Below are positions 1 through 7,805 of a DNA stretch of 7,805 nucleotides, one piece after another (the stretch's first letter is position 1; each line of letters opens with the position of its first letter). The translations under genes were made by a program, and so were the position numbers. The DNA is from Mycobacterium sp. (GTDB lineage Bacteria > Actinomycetota > Actinomycetes > Mycobacteriales > Mycobacteriaceae): the NCBI GenBank assembly GCA_018500005.2, contig JAHBAP020000334.1, positions 1 to 7,805 of the forward strand, read 5' to 3'. The notes below the pieces were generated by a model. It ran no database searches. It was given only the letters and a program-made list of their open reading frames with translations, and was not told the origin of the DNA.

Positions 1-2201
1 GAGTGCGACGCGACATCGACGGCGACCTCGCGGGCCATGACGCCGTTACTCTCCCAGTGCGCCACGAGTTCCCGGACGGCGACGGTGTCGCCGCCGATCA
101 CCGTCGAGGTGGGCGAGGCCGCCACCGCGAGCACGACGTTCTTGACGCCGCGGACCGAGAGTTCGGAAAGCACCTGGGGTCCGGGCAGTTCCACCGCCGC
201 CATGGCACCACTGCCAGAGATCCGCTTCATCAGCCGAGACCGCCGGCAGATGACCTTGCACCCGTCCTCCAGACTCAGCGCACCGGCCACCACGGCAGCT
301 GCCGACTCGCCCAGCGAGTGGCCGATCACCGCGCCGGGGCGAACTCCGTAGGACTTCAGTGTTTCGGCCATGGCCACCTGAATGGCGAAAATGGTCGGTT
401 GGACCCGGTCGATACCGGTGACCGTCTCGCCGGCCGTCATCGCATCGGTGACCGAGAATCCCGACTCGCGGGCGATGATGGGTTCGAGCTCGGCGATGGT
501 GGCCGCGAAAACAGGTTCTGCCGCAAGCAGATCCGCGCCCATCCGCGCCCACTGCGAACCCTGGCCGGAGAAAACCCAGACCGGCCCGCGGTCGCCCATG
601 CCGACCGCGGCCGGGTAGGGCAAGTCACCCTCGGCGACCTCACGCAGAGCCGCAACGAGTTGACCGGGGTCGGTAGCGGCGACGGCGGTGCGCACCGGTC
701 GGTGCGCGGGGCGGCGGGCCAACGTGTAAGCCAGGTCGGTCAGTCTGATCTCGGGTTCGGCCTCCAGCCAGTCGGCAAGCCGGCCGGCCGTGACCTTCAA
801 CTGTTCGGCGGATGTCGCCGAGATCGGGAAGATCAGAGGGCCGTCGACCGAACCAGCGGAATCGCGGTGCTGCGGTGGAGCCTGTTCGACGACCGCGTGG
901 GCATTGGTGCCCGACATGCCGTAAGACGAGACCGCCGCCCGACGGGGTCCTTCGCCACCGTGCGGCCACTCCACGTTCTCTTGCGGCACAAAGAGTTTCG
1001 TGTCGACCGCCGCCATCTTGTCCGGCATCCGGTGGAAGTGCAGGTTCTTCGGAACCATCCCGTGCTCGAGTGACAGGACGGCTTTCATCACACCGAGGGT
1101 TCCCGACGCTGACTGACAATGTCCGAAGTTGGGCTTGATCGACGCCAGGGCGGTCGGCTCCTGGGTACCGTAAACCGTTGCGATACTGGTGAATTCGATC
1201 GGGTCGCCGACAGGGGTTCCGGTGCCGTGCGCCTCGACCATTCCCACAGTGGCCGGGTCTACCTCTGCTGCGGCGAGGGCGTCGCGGTAGACGGCGACCT
1301 GCGCTTCCTCGGACGGCGTCGCGATATTGACGGTACGGCCATCCTGATTGGCCGCGGTGCCCCGGATGACGGCAAGAATGCGGTCGCCGTCACGCTCGGC
1401 GTCCTCGAGCCTCTTGAACAGCAGGACTACGCAGCCCTCGCCGGAGACGAAGCCGTCGGCGGCGACGTCGAAAGCATGGCAGTGACCGGTCGGCGACAGC
1501 ATGCCCTGTAGCGATCCGGAGACCGACTTGCGCGGCTCCAAGGTGACCGAGACTCCGCCGGCCAGGGCCAGGTCGCTCTCGCCCTCGTGCAGGCTGCGAC
1601 AGGCCTGGTGAACCGCCACCAGGCCCGAGGAGCAGGCGGTGTCGACGGTGACGGCCGGCCCGTGCAGACCCAGCGCGTAGGAGATCCGGCCGGAGGCGAA
1701 ACTGTTGCTGGTGCCGGAGAAACCGTAGGGGCCCTCGGCGGCGCCGGTGTCGGCGGACAGCAGTTCGTAGTCGCTGTGGGTCAGGCCGACGAAGACCCCG
1801 GTCCGGGTGCCGGCCAGGGTCGCGGGATCGATTCCGGCGAACTCGATGGCCTCCCACGAGGTCTCCAGCAATAACCGGTGTTGCGGGTCGACGGCGGTGG
1901 CCTCGCGCTCGGTCATCCCGAAGAAGTCGCAGTCGAAACCGCCGACATCGTCGAGGAATGCGCCCCACCTGGTGACCGACCGGCCCGGAACGCCGGGTTC
2001 CGGGTCGTAGTACGCCTCCACATCCCATCGGTCATCAGGAATCTCAGTGACGAGATCCCGCCCCTCCAGCAACGCCTTCCACAATTGTTGCGGCGAGTCG
2101 ATGCCGCCCGGAAGACGGCATGCCATGCCGATTACGGCGACCGGCGTGGCGGTAGATATAGACACCCTGTAAACGCCCTTGTTGTCGGCGGCGAAGGCCA
2201 T
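1..2201 (-). CDS. pks: Mas/Pks2-type iterative type I polyketide synthase, N-terminal part (KS-AT), 3' end outside window
   Basis: Reading the minus strand from ATG 2201-2199 gives 733 uninterrupted codons to the window edge; the stop lies outside. Seen: [13 protein letters not shown] at residues 21-33 opens a ketosynthase. Its active site is DTACSSG with Cys190, and the other catalytic histidines are His325 ([12 protein letters not shown]) and His361 (KPNFGH); [11 protein letters not shown] closes the KS near 435. After a KS-AT linker, an acyltransferase begins at SGQGSQW (545-551), with nucleophile Ser629 in GHSLGES and VASH at 730-733, the last visible codons. Closest known family by motif and order is mycobacterial Mas/Pks2/Pks3-4, usually about 2,100 residues (KS-AT-DH-ER-KR-ACP), so roughly a third is visible. 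These cytosolic enzymes extend a FAAL-activated starter iteratively. There is no loading ACP before the KS. The start is uncertain: GTG at 2165-2163 has AAGGG 10 nt upstream, while the ATG has no clear Shine-Dalgarno sequence. It is divergent from the ligase gene, as pks2 is from fadD23 in M. tuberculosis. Family call is firm; product is not. Confidence 0.95.
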   Translation of the reverse strand, partial: MAFAADNKGVYRVSISTATPVAVIGMACRLPGGIDSPQQLWKALLEGRDLVTEIPDDRWDVEAYYDPEPGVPGRSVTRWGAFLDDVGGFDCDFFGMTEREATAVDPQHRLLLETSWEAIEFAGIDPATLAGTRTGVFVGLTHSDYELLSADTGAAEGPYGFSGTSNSFASGRISYALGLHGPAVTVDTACSSGLVAVHQACRSLHEGESDLALAGGVSVTLEPRKSVSGSLQGMLSPTGHCHAFDVAADGFVSGEGCVVLLFKRLEDAERDGDRILAVIRGTAANQDGRTVNIATPSEEAQVAVYRDALAAAEVDPATVGMVEAHGTGTPVGDPIEFTSIATVYGTQEPTALASIKPNFGHCQSASGTLGVMKAVLSLEHGMVPKNLHFHRMPDKMAAVDTKLFVPQENVEWPHGGEGPRRAAVSSYGMSGTNAHAVVEQAPPQHRDSAGSVDGPLIFPISATSAEQLKVTAGRLADWLEAEPEIRLTDLAYTLARRPAHRPVRTAVAATDPGQLVAALREVAEGDLPYPAAVGMGDRGPVWVFSGQGSQWARMGADLLAAEPVFAATIAELEPIIARESGFSVTDAMTAGETVTGIDRVQPTIFAIQVAMAETLKSYGVRPGAVIGHSLGESAAAVVAGALSLEDGCKVICRRSRLMKRISGSGAMAAVELPGPQVLSELSVRGVKNVVLAVAASPTSTVIGGDTVAVRELVAHWESNGVMAREVAVDVASH

Positions 2202-2248
2202 TTGAGAAATCTGGCGGACCGGCGGATAGGGGTCCGACGGTGCTTCCC

Positions 2249-2254
2249 AGCTTA
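2249..2254 (-). promoter_or_regulatory. Candidate -10 element (TAAGCT) for the polyketide synthase gene
   Basis: On the minus strand TAAGCT fits the mycobacterial -10 pattern TANNNT and is preceded by CA. Transcription would start near 2242, giving a leader of about 40 nt before ATG 2201 (about 77 nt before the alternative GTG 2165). No convincing TTGACA-like -35 hexamer lies 16-18 bp upstream, which is common in mycobacteria. Two GGCGGA copies (plus strand 2213-2218 and 2221-2226) sit in the leader with 8-bp spacing; no function is assigned. Predicted by pattern only. Confidence 0.35.
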
Positions 2255-2345
2255 TGCGAAGGGCAACGAGTCCACCTAAACAGGCTGGACGCGCATGCAC
2301 ACGCGGGCCGCGTACAGCCAGATGGGGGGATCTCCGCACGTTGAG

Positions 2346-2358
2346 TAGCCTGACGAGA
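2346..2358 (+). promoter_or_regulatory. Candidate leaderless promoter of the fatty acyl-AMP ligase gene
   Basis: TAGCCT at 2346-2351 fits TANNNT and ends 6 nt before ATG 2358, the spacing expected if transcription begins at the A of the start codon. No Shine-Dalgarno sequence is evident before the ATG. The TAG of this element is also an in-frame stop, so translation cannot start further upstream. Leaderless mRNAs are common in mycobacteria. No clear -35 was found. Inferred from sequence pattern. Confidence 0.45.
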
Positions 2359-4070
2359 TGCCGAACGACTCCATCCTGTCCGTGCTGCGCGAACGTGCCG
2401 ATATCACCCCCGACGACCTTGCCTTCACGTTCACCGAGTACGAGCACGACTGGGATGGCAACGCCGAAAGCGTCACTTGGTCGCAGCTGTATCGGCGCAC
2501 CGTCAACCTCGCGGCCGAACTGAGCCGACATGGTGCCCCAGGTGACCGGGCACTGATCGTGGCGCCGCAGGGACTGCCCTACATCGTTGCCCTACTGGGC
2601 GCCATGCAGGCGGGCTTCATCGCCGTGCCACTCTCGGTCCCGGTGCCCGGATCCCACGATGAGCGGATCAGCGCCGTCGTGACCGACACCTCGCCCACCA
2701 TCATGCTGACCACGTCCGAAGTATTCGACATCGCCGCCCGGTACGTCGACGACGGTGCCGCCGTCATCGCCGTCATCGCGGTCGACACGCTCGATCTCGA
2801 CGCCGATCAACCCGTCCACTGCGAGATACCCGATGGACCGGATATCGCCTACCTGCAGTACACATCTGGCTCGACCCGGCTACCCGCCGGTGTCATGATC
2901 TCGCACCGCAACCTGCGGGCCAACTACGAGCAACTCTGCCCCGACTATTTCGGCCGGTACGACGGTTCGATACCGGCTGAAGCGAGCCTGGTGTCGTGGC
3001 TGCCGTTTTACCACGATATGGGCCTGATGCTCGGCATTGCGGCTCCGATCTTCGCCGGCCGACACGGCGACCTGATGAGCCCGCTGGGGTTCCTGGCGCG
3101 CCCGGCCCGATGGCTGCAGGCGCTCTCCCGGCATCAGAAGGCGTTTTCGGCGGCACCCAACTTCGCCTTCGATCTCACCGCCAGGCGCATCACCGACGAC
3201 GAGATGGCGGGTCTTGACCTCAGCGGGTTGATCGGCATCATCAACGGAGCCGAGCGCATCCACCCGGCGACCCTGGTCCGGTTCGAAAAACGCTTCACCG
3301 ATGTCGGCTTTCGGCCGGAGATGATGCTGCCCTCGTACGGTCTGGCTGAGGCCACCGTCTACGTCGCCTGCGGCAGCGGGGGTCGGGCGCCGGAAGTCGT
3401 CGAATTCGATGCCGATCAGCTGACCCAGGGCACCGCGATCCGCACCCCCGGCGGCGCGCCACTGCTGCGGTATGGGATGCCGGTCTCCCCGGTGGTGCAG
3501 ATCGTCGACCCCGACACCTGCCGACCGTGCCCGGCGGGGACCGTGGGCGAGATCTGGTGCCACGGCGAGAACGTGGCCGCCGGCTACTGGGGTAAGCCCG
3601 AGCAGACCGGGTCCGGCTTCGGCGCGACACTGGTCGAGACGCCCGCCGGCGCCCCCGAGACGGGCTGGCTTCGCACCGGGGACCGGGGATTCATCTCCGA
3701 GGGGGACTTGTTCATCGTCGGGCGTATCAAGGACATGCTGATCGTCCGCGGCCGCAACTACTACTCAGAGGATATCGAGGCCACGGTCCAGCAGCTCACC
3801 CGCGGTCGGGTGGCGGCCATCGCAGTGGCCGATGAGCAGACCGAGACGCTGGTGGCGATCGTCGAACTGAACGACCGTCGGAGTTCCGACGAGGTCGAGT
3901 CGCTGAAAAGCGGTGTGGTCGCGGCCATTTCGCGCGCCCACGGTTTGCAGGTCGCCGATATCGTGCTGGTGGAAGCGGGCTCGATACCAACTACCACGAG
4001 CGGCAAGATCCGGCGGGCGGCGTGCGCGGAACAGCACCGGCAAGGTCAGTTCGTCCGGCTGGACGGGTAG
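2358..4070 (+). CDS. fadD23: Fatty acyl-AMP ligase (FAAL), FadD23/FadD21 type
   Basis: This 570-residue protein has the usual length of the mycobacterial FAAL family. These cytosolic enzymes convert a free long-chain fatty acid plus ATP to acyl-adenylate and pass the acyl group to a partner polyketide synthase, without needing coenzyme A. Seen: the phosphate-binding loop [12 protein letters not shown] (168-179); LPFYHDMGL (215-223); the adenine-site motif [11 protein letters not shown] (326-336); GWLRTGD (436-442); the hinge [14 protein letters not shown] (455-468); and TSGKIRR (547-553) with Lys550, the expected catalytic lysine. The N-terminal segment (for example [12 protein letters not shown] and [19 protein letters not shown]) resembles FadD23. 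The start is fixed by an in-frame TAG 12 nt upstream. It is transcribed away from the synthase gene, implying starter supply to it, and converges on the PE-PPE gene with 11 bp between stops. An in-frame 9-bp tandem repeat encodes AVI-AVI near residues 135-140. FadD21, FadD23 and other paralogues are hard to separate by motif, so the symbol is less sure than the function. Confidence 0.95.
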   Translation: MPNDSILSVLRERADITPDDLAFTFTEYEHDWDGNAESVTWSQLYRRTVNLAAELSRHGAPGDRALIVAPQGLPYIVALLGAMQAGFIAVPLSVPVPGSHDERISAVVTDTSPTIMLTTSEVFDIAARYVDDGAAVIAVIAVDTLDLDADQPVHCEIPDGPDIAYLQYTSGSTRLPAGVMISHRNLRANYEQLCPDYFGRYDGSIPAEASLVSWLPFYHDMGLMLGIAAPIFAGRHGDLMSPLGFLARPARWLQALSRHQKAFSAAPNFAFDLTARRITDDEMAGLDLSGLIGIINGAERIHPATLVRFEKRFTDVGFRPEMMLPSYGLAEATVYVACGSGGRAPEVVEFDADQLTQGTAIRTPGGAPLLRYGMPVSPVVQIVDPDTCRPCPAGTVGEIWCHGENVAAGYWGKPEQTGSGFGATLVETPAGAPETGWLRTGDRGFISEGDLFIVGRIKDMLIVRGRNYYSEDIEATVQQLTRGRVAAIAVADEQTETLVAIVELNDRRSSDEVESLKSGVVAAISRAHGLQVADIVLVEAGSIPTTTSGKIRRAACAEQHRQGQFVRLDG

Positions 4071-4081
4071 CCGGGGACGGC

Positions 4082-5260
4082 TCAGCCAGCAGCTTCGGCT
4101 GCCAGCGGCGCGGGTGCAGGGGCGGCAGGGGCGTCAGGAGCGGCACTGCCGTTACCCGTGCCGAAACTGCCCAGGAGCGCGAGCATCTGCGAGATCGGAT
4201 CGGTGCCGACCTGGTCTCCGTAGGTCGCATTGGTGGCCGGCGCGGTGACCTCGGCGGGATCGTAGCCGTAGACCGGATCCACGGTGATCGGCGCAGTAGC
4301 GGGGTCGTCGTTGCGGGAGTACCCGGAGTCGACCATCGGCTTCAGGATGGCGTCGAGCCGGTTGAGGGTGTCGTCGTCCACTCCGAGGTATTTGAACGGC
4401 ATCACCAGCGGGAGGTGTTGCTCGGGGATCATGAAGGTGGTCGTCTTGCCGCCCCGGGAATTGACTGTCGTTCGGATGTTCCGCGTCGGAACGTTGGCCG
4501 GTTTCGTGAATGCCACGGCGGTATGGCCCGTCGCCAGACCGAAGATCGCGTTCGCTACCGCCATCCAGTTGTCCGTCCGGTCCGGCCAGTCGGCGATGCT
4601 GTCGTAGGCCGAGACGAAGGAGTACGTGTCATATTGGCTTTCGACGGGGGGCGGGATGACGAAATCCAAGGATGGGACCGTGGAACCCACCGGGAAGTTC
4701 TGCCGCAGCCACCCGTCGCCGAAGGCATGCTGACCGATCGGATCCCCGAACACCGCAAAGCTGAGCTGGTCGGGTGGCGGAGCGTTGGGATCGGCGGCCA
4801 GCCGGGCCTGCACGGCGTTGACCACCATCGCCCCCTCCGAGAGGCCGAGCACCGTGCCAGGGCCATCACGGTTCACCGTCTCGATGACGTTGCCGGCGCC
4901 CTCGGCCACCGACTCCCCGATACTCGGGCCGTTGAGCCCGACCCCGGGAAATGACCGATCGATGCCGGGGAACAGGCGCTCAAAGGTATAGCCCTGGACC
5001 TGACCGGCGGAGTAGTCGATCTTCTGACGCTCTAGATCGGGGAACCATTGCGCACCGGTCATGCGGATGTACTCGTCGTACGGAATCCCGGGGACATGGG
5101 CGCCGCCCAGCCCGTACCCCCGTGGCGGCGTACCTTGCAGCGTGGTGGCGGTGTCCCCCGAATATGGGGACGAACCATCCGTCGAATCATCGGCGGCGGC
5201 AACGCCGGCGGACATGCATGCCGTCAGCAGCGCGGTCGCCACGGTGAGTAGCTTCCTCAT
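4082..5260 (-). CDS. Exported PE-PPE-domain serine hydrolase / acyltransferase, Chp type (last acylation step)
   Basis: Residues 1-392, start ATG 5260-5258. The start is chosen because it has an AGGGGAG Shine-Dalgarno sequence 9 nt upstream and gives an export signal at the N-terminus ([15 protein letters not shown]); a longer reading from 5437 would run through the mmpL coding region. The signal contains a lipobox-like LTAC with Cys15 and also an AAA-DD peptidase I-like site near residue 24. The main body matches the PE-PPE domain (an alpha/beta serine hydrolase fold): GLSEG at 139-143 gives nucleophile Ser141, FGDP is at 172-174, YDSIADWPD at 219-227 supplies candidate acidic residues, and His282 in PEQHLPL is the likely catalytic histidine. 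The last 20 residues are Pro/Ala rich. No PE or PPE N-terminal domain is present despite the family name. Known relatives Chp1 and Chp2 and the trehalose polyphleate PE enzyme transfer acyl groups between acyltrehaloses on the outer side of the membrane. It overlaps the upstream mmpL by 4 nt, linking export and final acylation. Donor and acceptor here are inferred. Confidence 0.9.
   Translation of the reverse strand: MRKLLTVATALLTACMSAGVAAADDSTDGSSPYSGDTATTLQGTPPRGYGLGGAHVPGIPYDEYIRMTGAQWFPDLERQKIDYSAGQVQGYTFERLFPGIDRSFPGVGLNGPSIGESVAEGAGNVIETVNRDGPGTVLGLSEGAMVVNAVQARLAADPNAPPPDQLSFAVFGDPIGQHAFGDGWLRQNFPVGSTVPSLDFVIPPPVESQYDTYSFVSAYDSIADWPDRTDNWMAVANAIFGLATGHTAVAFTKPANVPTRNIRTTVNSRGGKTTTFMIPEQHLPLVMPFKYLGVDDDTLNRLDAILKPMVDSGYSRNDDPATAPITVDPVYGYDPAEVTAPATNATYGDQVGTDPISQMLALLGSFGTGNGSAAPDAPAAPAPAPLAAEAAG
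4089..4102 (+). terminator. Small UUCG-tetraloop hairpin just past the ligase stop, possible terminator
   Basis: GCAGC-TTCG-GCTGC forms a 5-bp stem closed by a C(UUCG)G tetraloop in the plus-strand transcript, 18 nt after the fadD stop. A weaker AGCC/GGCT hairpin (4069-4072 with 4079-4082) spans the 11-bp gap. There is no U-tract, and the bases also encode the last residues of the PE-PPE protein (AEAAG), so the hairpin may be incidental. No other terminator was found between the converging genes. Confidence 0.2.
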
Positions 5261-7805
5261 GCTCTGACACTCCCCTGCGATGTCACCCGTGACGGCCACC
5301 AGTTGGCCCTTCCCATCAGGGTAGCGATGGAAGGCACCAGGACGGTCCGCACCAGGAAGGTGTCCAGCAGAATCCCGGCCCCGATGACGAAGCCGCCCTG
5401 AACCACCGTACCGATACTGGAGACCATCAGGCCCCACATGGATGCGGCGAAGATGAGGCCCGCAGCCGTGATGACTCCTCCGGTCGACGCCAACGTCCTG
5501 ACGATGCCGAGGCGTGCGCCGGGTGGCGACGCGCCGCGCAATCGTGAGGCGAAGAGCAGGTTGTAGTCGGCGCCGACCGCCACCAACAGTACGAACGCCA
5601 ACGGCGGCACCGTCCAGTGCAACGGTTGCTGCAAGCCGTACTGGAAGGTGAGGATGCCCAGGCCGATCGCACCGAAGTACGAAATCACTACGGAACCAAC
5701 CAGATACAACGGCGCGACGAGCGCCCGCAGGAGCAGCGTCAGGGTCAACAGAACGATGATCACGGTGGCGGTGACGATGAACCGGATGTCCCCGCGGTAA
5801 TACTCACTGGTGTCCCGCAGGGCGACCGGATATCCGCCCATCGAGATCGTGGCGCCCGCCAGGGAGGTGTTCGGCTGCGCCGCGCGGGCGGTGTCGAGGA
5901 TGACATCGACCTGATCCATCGCCGCGGTGCTGAACGGGTCGAGTTTGGTGAACACCAGGTAGCGCGCCCAGTGGCCGTCGGCGGAGATGAAGGTCTTTGA
6001 CGCCGCTCGGAAGTCGGCCGTCTTGAGCACTTCGGGCGGGATGTTGAACCCCGCCATCGACGGCCCCACTGCATCGTCCTTCATCGAGAGCAGGAACGCC
6101 GCCGCCTGGTCGAGTCCCGTTCGCATGACCTCGATCTGCGCAACGACCTGATCGACCCCGGCCGCGACCTCCTTGCTTCCCTCGGCGGCGCTGTCGGCCT
6201 GCTCGCGGAATCCGTTCATGGTGCTCTGCGCGCCCTCGGGGGTGTCGAGTCCCATGGTCTTCATCACCGTCGTGAGGCGTCCGAGGGCATCCCGCAACTG
6301 GGTCAGGGTTGCGCTGAGGGATTGGGTGTCCTGCAAGGACTTCAGCTGTCCGGCCAGATCGTTGATCTTGTCGATGGTTCCCGCGTTACGGGCGTCGACC
6401 AGGCGCTGGAAGTGACCGCGGGTCTCGGCGCAGGAGGGGTCGAGGTCGCACGCCACATTGCCACGCAGAGCGGCCAGAACCGGGCCCACCCAACCGAGCA
6501 GATCCCGTCCAGCCTGATATGTGATTCCCATCGAGTTGCCCAGCTCGTTGACGGCCTGGACGAGCTTGGCCGCGATCTCGACGTTCTTCACCAGTTTGTC
6601 GCCGTTGTAGTGGAATTGCAGGGCCGAGAAGGCGTCGACCAGGCCTGCGATATTGGTCGCCAGATCGTTGACCTCGACGCGGACATCGCCGAGGCCGAGG
6701 GCCAGGGTGTCGGCCCCCGAGGACAGCCGGTCGAGGCCCTCCATATTGTCTGCGATCGTTGCCGAACCCTCACGGAGCCGGTCACCGACGATGCCGGCCT
6801 GGTAGGTCGCCCGGAATTCCTTGGGCACCTTGCCCAAAGGCCTCGTGACACCGTTGACCATCTCGATATCCGGCAGTTGGCTGATGCGCTCGGCCAGCTG
6901 TTCCATATCAGCGAGACTGCGTGGCGTGCGCAGGTTGCGGGGTGAGTGGATAAGCACGTACGACGGGACGAATTGGTTGATCTGGAAGTGGCGTTCCAGC
7001 GCCGCGTACCCGACCGAACTCGGATCCGAGCGCGGCAGGGCCTTACGGTCGTCGTAGTTGTATTTCGCCAGACCGGCGGTGCCCGCGAGCAGACCCAGGA
7101 CCAGCAGACTGGCCTCGAGGTGGGTTCGGGGCCGGCGCACGATGCGGATCCCGGAACGCCGCCAGAACCGGGTGCTCAGTTCCGGTCGCGGCTTGATCCA
7201 GCCCCACCGGCCGAAGACGACGAGAATCGCCGGAAGCAGCGTCAGCGCCGCCAGGAACGCAACACCCACCCCGACCGCCGAGGACACCCCGACGGTGGAG
7301 AACACCCCCATCCGGGCGAAGCTGATCGCCAGGAAGGTCAGTCCGATGGTGGCGGCGGATGCCGTGATCACCATTCCCACCGAGCCCAACGCCTGACGTA
7401 CCGCATCATCGGAACTCTCCGCGCCCCGCACATAGTCGTGATAGCGACTGATCAGGAAGACCGCGTAATCCGTTCCGGCGCCGGCGATGATCGCGCTCAG
7501 CAGGATGATGGCCTGGTTCGACACTCCAAGACCGGTGGAGTCGGATATCCCTGCGACCGCGGCCTGCGCGATCACCAGGGACATCCCGATCCCGATCAAT
7601 GGCACCAGCATGGTGATCGGGTTCCGGTACACCACCAGCAGCACCAGCAGGACCAGTGCGGCGATCGCGATCTCGGTCGGCCTGCGGTCGCGCTCACCGG
7701 CCACCGTGAGATCAGCGGCGGAGGCCTCACCGCCCCCCCGATGCGGCGCCAGAGAGCGTACCCCCCCTTTCGCGGCCCCCAACTCCCCGCACCCCCGGGA
7801 AGACC
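5257..7805 (-). CDS. mmpL10: MmpL-family lipid transporter (MmpL8/MmpL10 type), 5' end outside window
   Basis: The frame is open from the right edge to TGA 5259-5257 (about 848 codons); MmpL proteins are usually near 1,000 residues, so TM1 and most of the first periplasmic domain are missing. Numbering from TTG 7782: [15 protein letters not shown] (18-32) ends periplasmic domain 1; TM2-TM6 span about 35-195; TM7 is near 222-240; a large periplasmic loop fills 240-665; TM8-TM12 span about 667-825. Proton-relay pairs typical of MmpL/RND transporters are present in both halves: Asp105-Tyr106 ([14 protein letters not shown]) and Asp739-Tyr740 ([10 protein letters not shown]). The second loop has a long helical, probably coiled-coil stretch (about 330-570) with Cys445 and Cys451 (CDLDPSC), a possible disulfide. 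The C-terminus is short ([14 protein letters not shown]), without a long cytosolic tail. Family role: proton-driven export of acyltrehalose-type lipids across the inner membrane. It overlaps the PE-PPE gene (ATGA). The symbol is by locus analogy; MmpL8 or another paralogue is possible. The TTG at 7782 is not a credible start. Confidence 0.93.
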   Translation of the reverse strand, partial: SSRGCGELGAAKGGVRSLAPHRGGGEASAADLTVAGERDRRPTEIAIAALVLLVLLVVYRNPITMLVPLIGIGMSLVIAQAAVAGISDSTGLGVSNQAIILLSAIIAGAGTDYAVFLISRYHDYVRGAESSDDAVRQALGSVGMVITASAATIGLTFLAISFARMGVFSTVGVSSAVGVGVAFLAALTLLPAILVVFGRWGWIKPRPELSTRFWRRSGIRIVRRPRTHLEASLLVLGLLAGTAGLAKYNYDDRKALPRSDPSSVGYAALERHFQINQFVPSYVLIHSPRNLRTPRSLADMEQLAERISQLPDIEMVNGVTRPLGKVPKEFRATYQAGIVGDRLREGSATIADNMEGLDRLSSGADTLALGLGDVRVEVNDLATNIAGLVDAFSALQFHYNGDKLVKNVEIAAKLVQAVNELGNSMGITYQAGRDLLGWVGPVLAALRGNVACDLDPSCAETRGHFQRLVDARNAGTIDKINDLAGQLKSLQDTQSLSATLTQLRDALGRLTTVMKTMGLDTPEGAQSTMNGFREQADSAAEGSKEVAAGVDQVVAQIEVMRTGLDQAAAFLLSMKDDAVGPSMAGFNIPPEVLKTADFRAASKTFISADGHWARYLVFTKLDPFSTAAMDQVDVILDTARAAQPNTSLAGATISMGGYPVALRDTSEYYRGDIRFIVTATVIIVLLTLTLLLRALVAPLYLVGSVVISYFGAIGLGILTFQYGLQQPLHWTVPPLAFVLLVAVGADYNLLFASRLRGASPPGARLGIVRTLASTGGVITAAGLIFAASMWGLMVSSIGTVVQGGFVIGAGILLDTFLVRTVLVPSIATLMGRANWWPSRVTSQGSVRA
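5270..5276 (-). promoter_or_regulatory. Ribosome binding site (AGGGGAG) of the PE-PPE gene
   Basis: On the minus strand AGGGGAG lies 9 nt before ATG 5260, inside the last codons of mmpL. It decides the start of the PE-PPE gene over in-frame starts further upstream and, with the ATGA overlap, indicates translational coupling. Confidence 0.8.
7733..7805. other. Homopolymer-rich, probably low-quality contig end
   Basis: Runs of seven C (7733-7739 and 7761-7767) and several runs of four or five C crowd the last 73 bases, unlike the rest of the window. In the mmpL frame they give a Gly/Arg-rich stretch where MmpL relatives have a conserved domain end. Upstream of GEASAADL the encoded protein no longer looks like the family. 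Indel or base-call errors are likely; the sequence here should not be used to define a start. Confidence 0.6.

Noticed and set aside
3..1073. Long plus-strand open frame (356 codons) opposite the polyketide synthase
   Set aside because: It uses the same codon register as the minus-strand pks, whose translation shows complete KS/AT motifs; the plus product is Arg/His/Gly-rich with no recognisable domain. High GC content explains the open frame.
1872..1874. TTA leucine codon (residue 110) in pks as a regulatory codon
   Set aside because: TTA-based control (bldA) is known in Streptomyces, not established in mycobacteria; one rare codon is not evidence of regulation.
1390..2028. Minus-strand 212-codon open frame
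   Set aside because: It is out of frame with the pks reading that contains Cys190, His325 and His361, and its product is an Arg-rich shadow.
2202..2357. Small gene or RNA in the divergent spacer
   Set aside because: No coding-like frame of its own, riboswitch-like or stable structured element was seen; only -10-like motifs, a GCATGC palindrome and a short direct repeat.
4022..4954. Plus-strand 310-codon open frame overlapping fadD's end and the PE-PPE gene
   Set aside because: It is antisense to a clear PE-PPE-domain protein, has low-complexity basic composition and no domain.
5261..5437. 59-residue N-terminal extension of the PE-PPE protein
   Set aside because: It lies wholly inside mmpL in another frame, is Gly/Arg rich, and would bury the export signal; the SD and ATGA overlap support ATG 5260.
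7780..7782. TTG as the true start of mmpL
   Set aside because: The frame is open to the window edge, and TM1 and the first periplasmic domain would be missing; the region is homopolymer-rich.

Overview
The window is high-GC DNA with the codon use and protein families of a non-tuberculous Mycobacterium or close relative. It carries a cell-envelope lipid locus: four genes for building, activating, exporting and finally acylating a long-chain acyl-trehalose type glycolipid. The assignment rests on the gene set: a Mas/Pks2-type iterative polyketide synthase, a FadD23/FadD21-type fatty acyl-AMP ligase, a secreted PE-PPE-domain serine hydrolase/acyltransferase of the Chp type, and an MmpL8/MmpL10-type RND transporter. 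Related sets make sulfolipid-1 (pks2-fadD23-mmpL8-chp1), di- and polyacyltrehaloses (pks3/4-fadD21-mmpL10-chp2) and trehalose polyphleates (pks-fadD23-mmpL10-PE).

Layout: (1) bases 1-2201, minus strand: first 733 codons of a polyketide synthase (KS, linker, most of AT), cut by the left window edge. (2) bases 2202-2357: 156-bp divergent promoter region with a candidate -10 element for each gene; the fadD signal looks leaderless. (3) bases 2358-4070, plus strand: complete fatty acyl-AMP ligase, 570 codons. (4) an 11-bp convergent gap. (5) bases 4082-5260, minus strand: complete PE-PPE-domain protein, 392 codons, with an export signal. (6) bases 5257-7805, minus strand: mmpL, with its 5' end beyond the right edge and overlapping the PE-PPE gene by ATGA, so the two are probably co-transcribed and translationally coupled.

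Likely joint working (inferred from the families): the ligase adenylates a starter fatty acid and loads it on the synthase; the synthase extends it; a PapA acyltransferase (not in this window) would move the chain to trehalose; MmpL carries the intermediate across the membrane; and the exported PE-PPE enzyme completes acylation outside. No tRNA, rRNA, CRISPR, insertion sequence or prophage was seen. The last ~75 bases are rich in G/C homopolymers and look like a poor contig end. I see a known class of system rather than a wholly new one. The open points are which lipid it makes, how the PE-PPE enzyme is anchored, and the promoter architecture.
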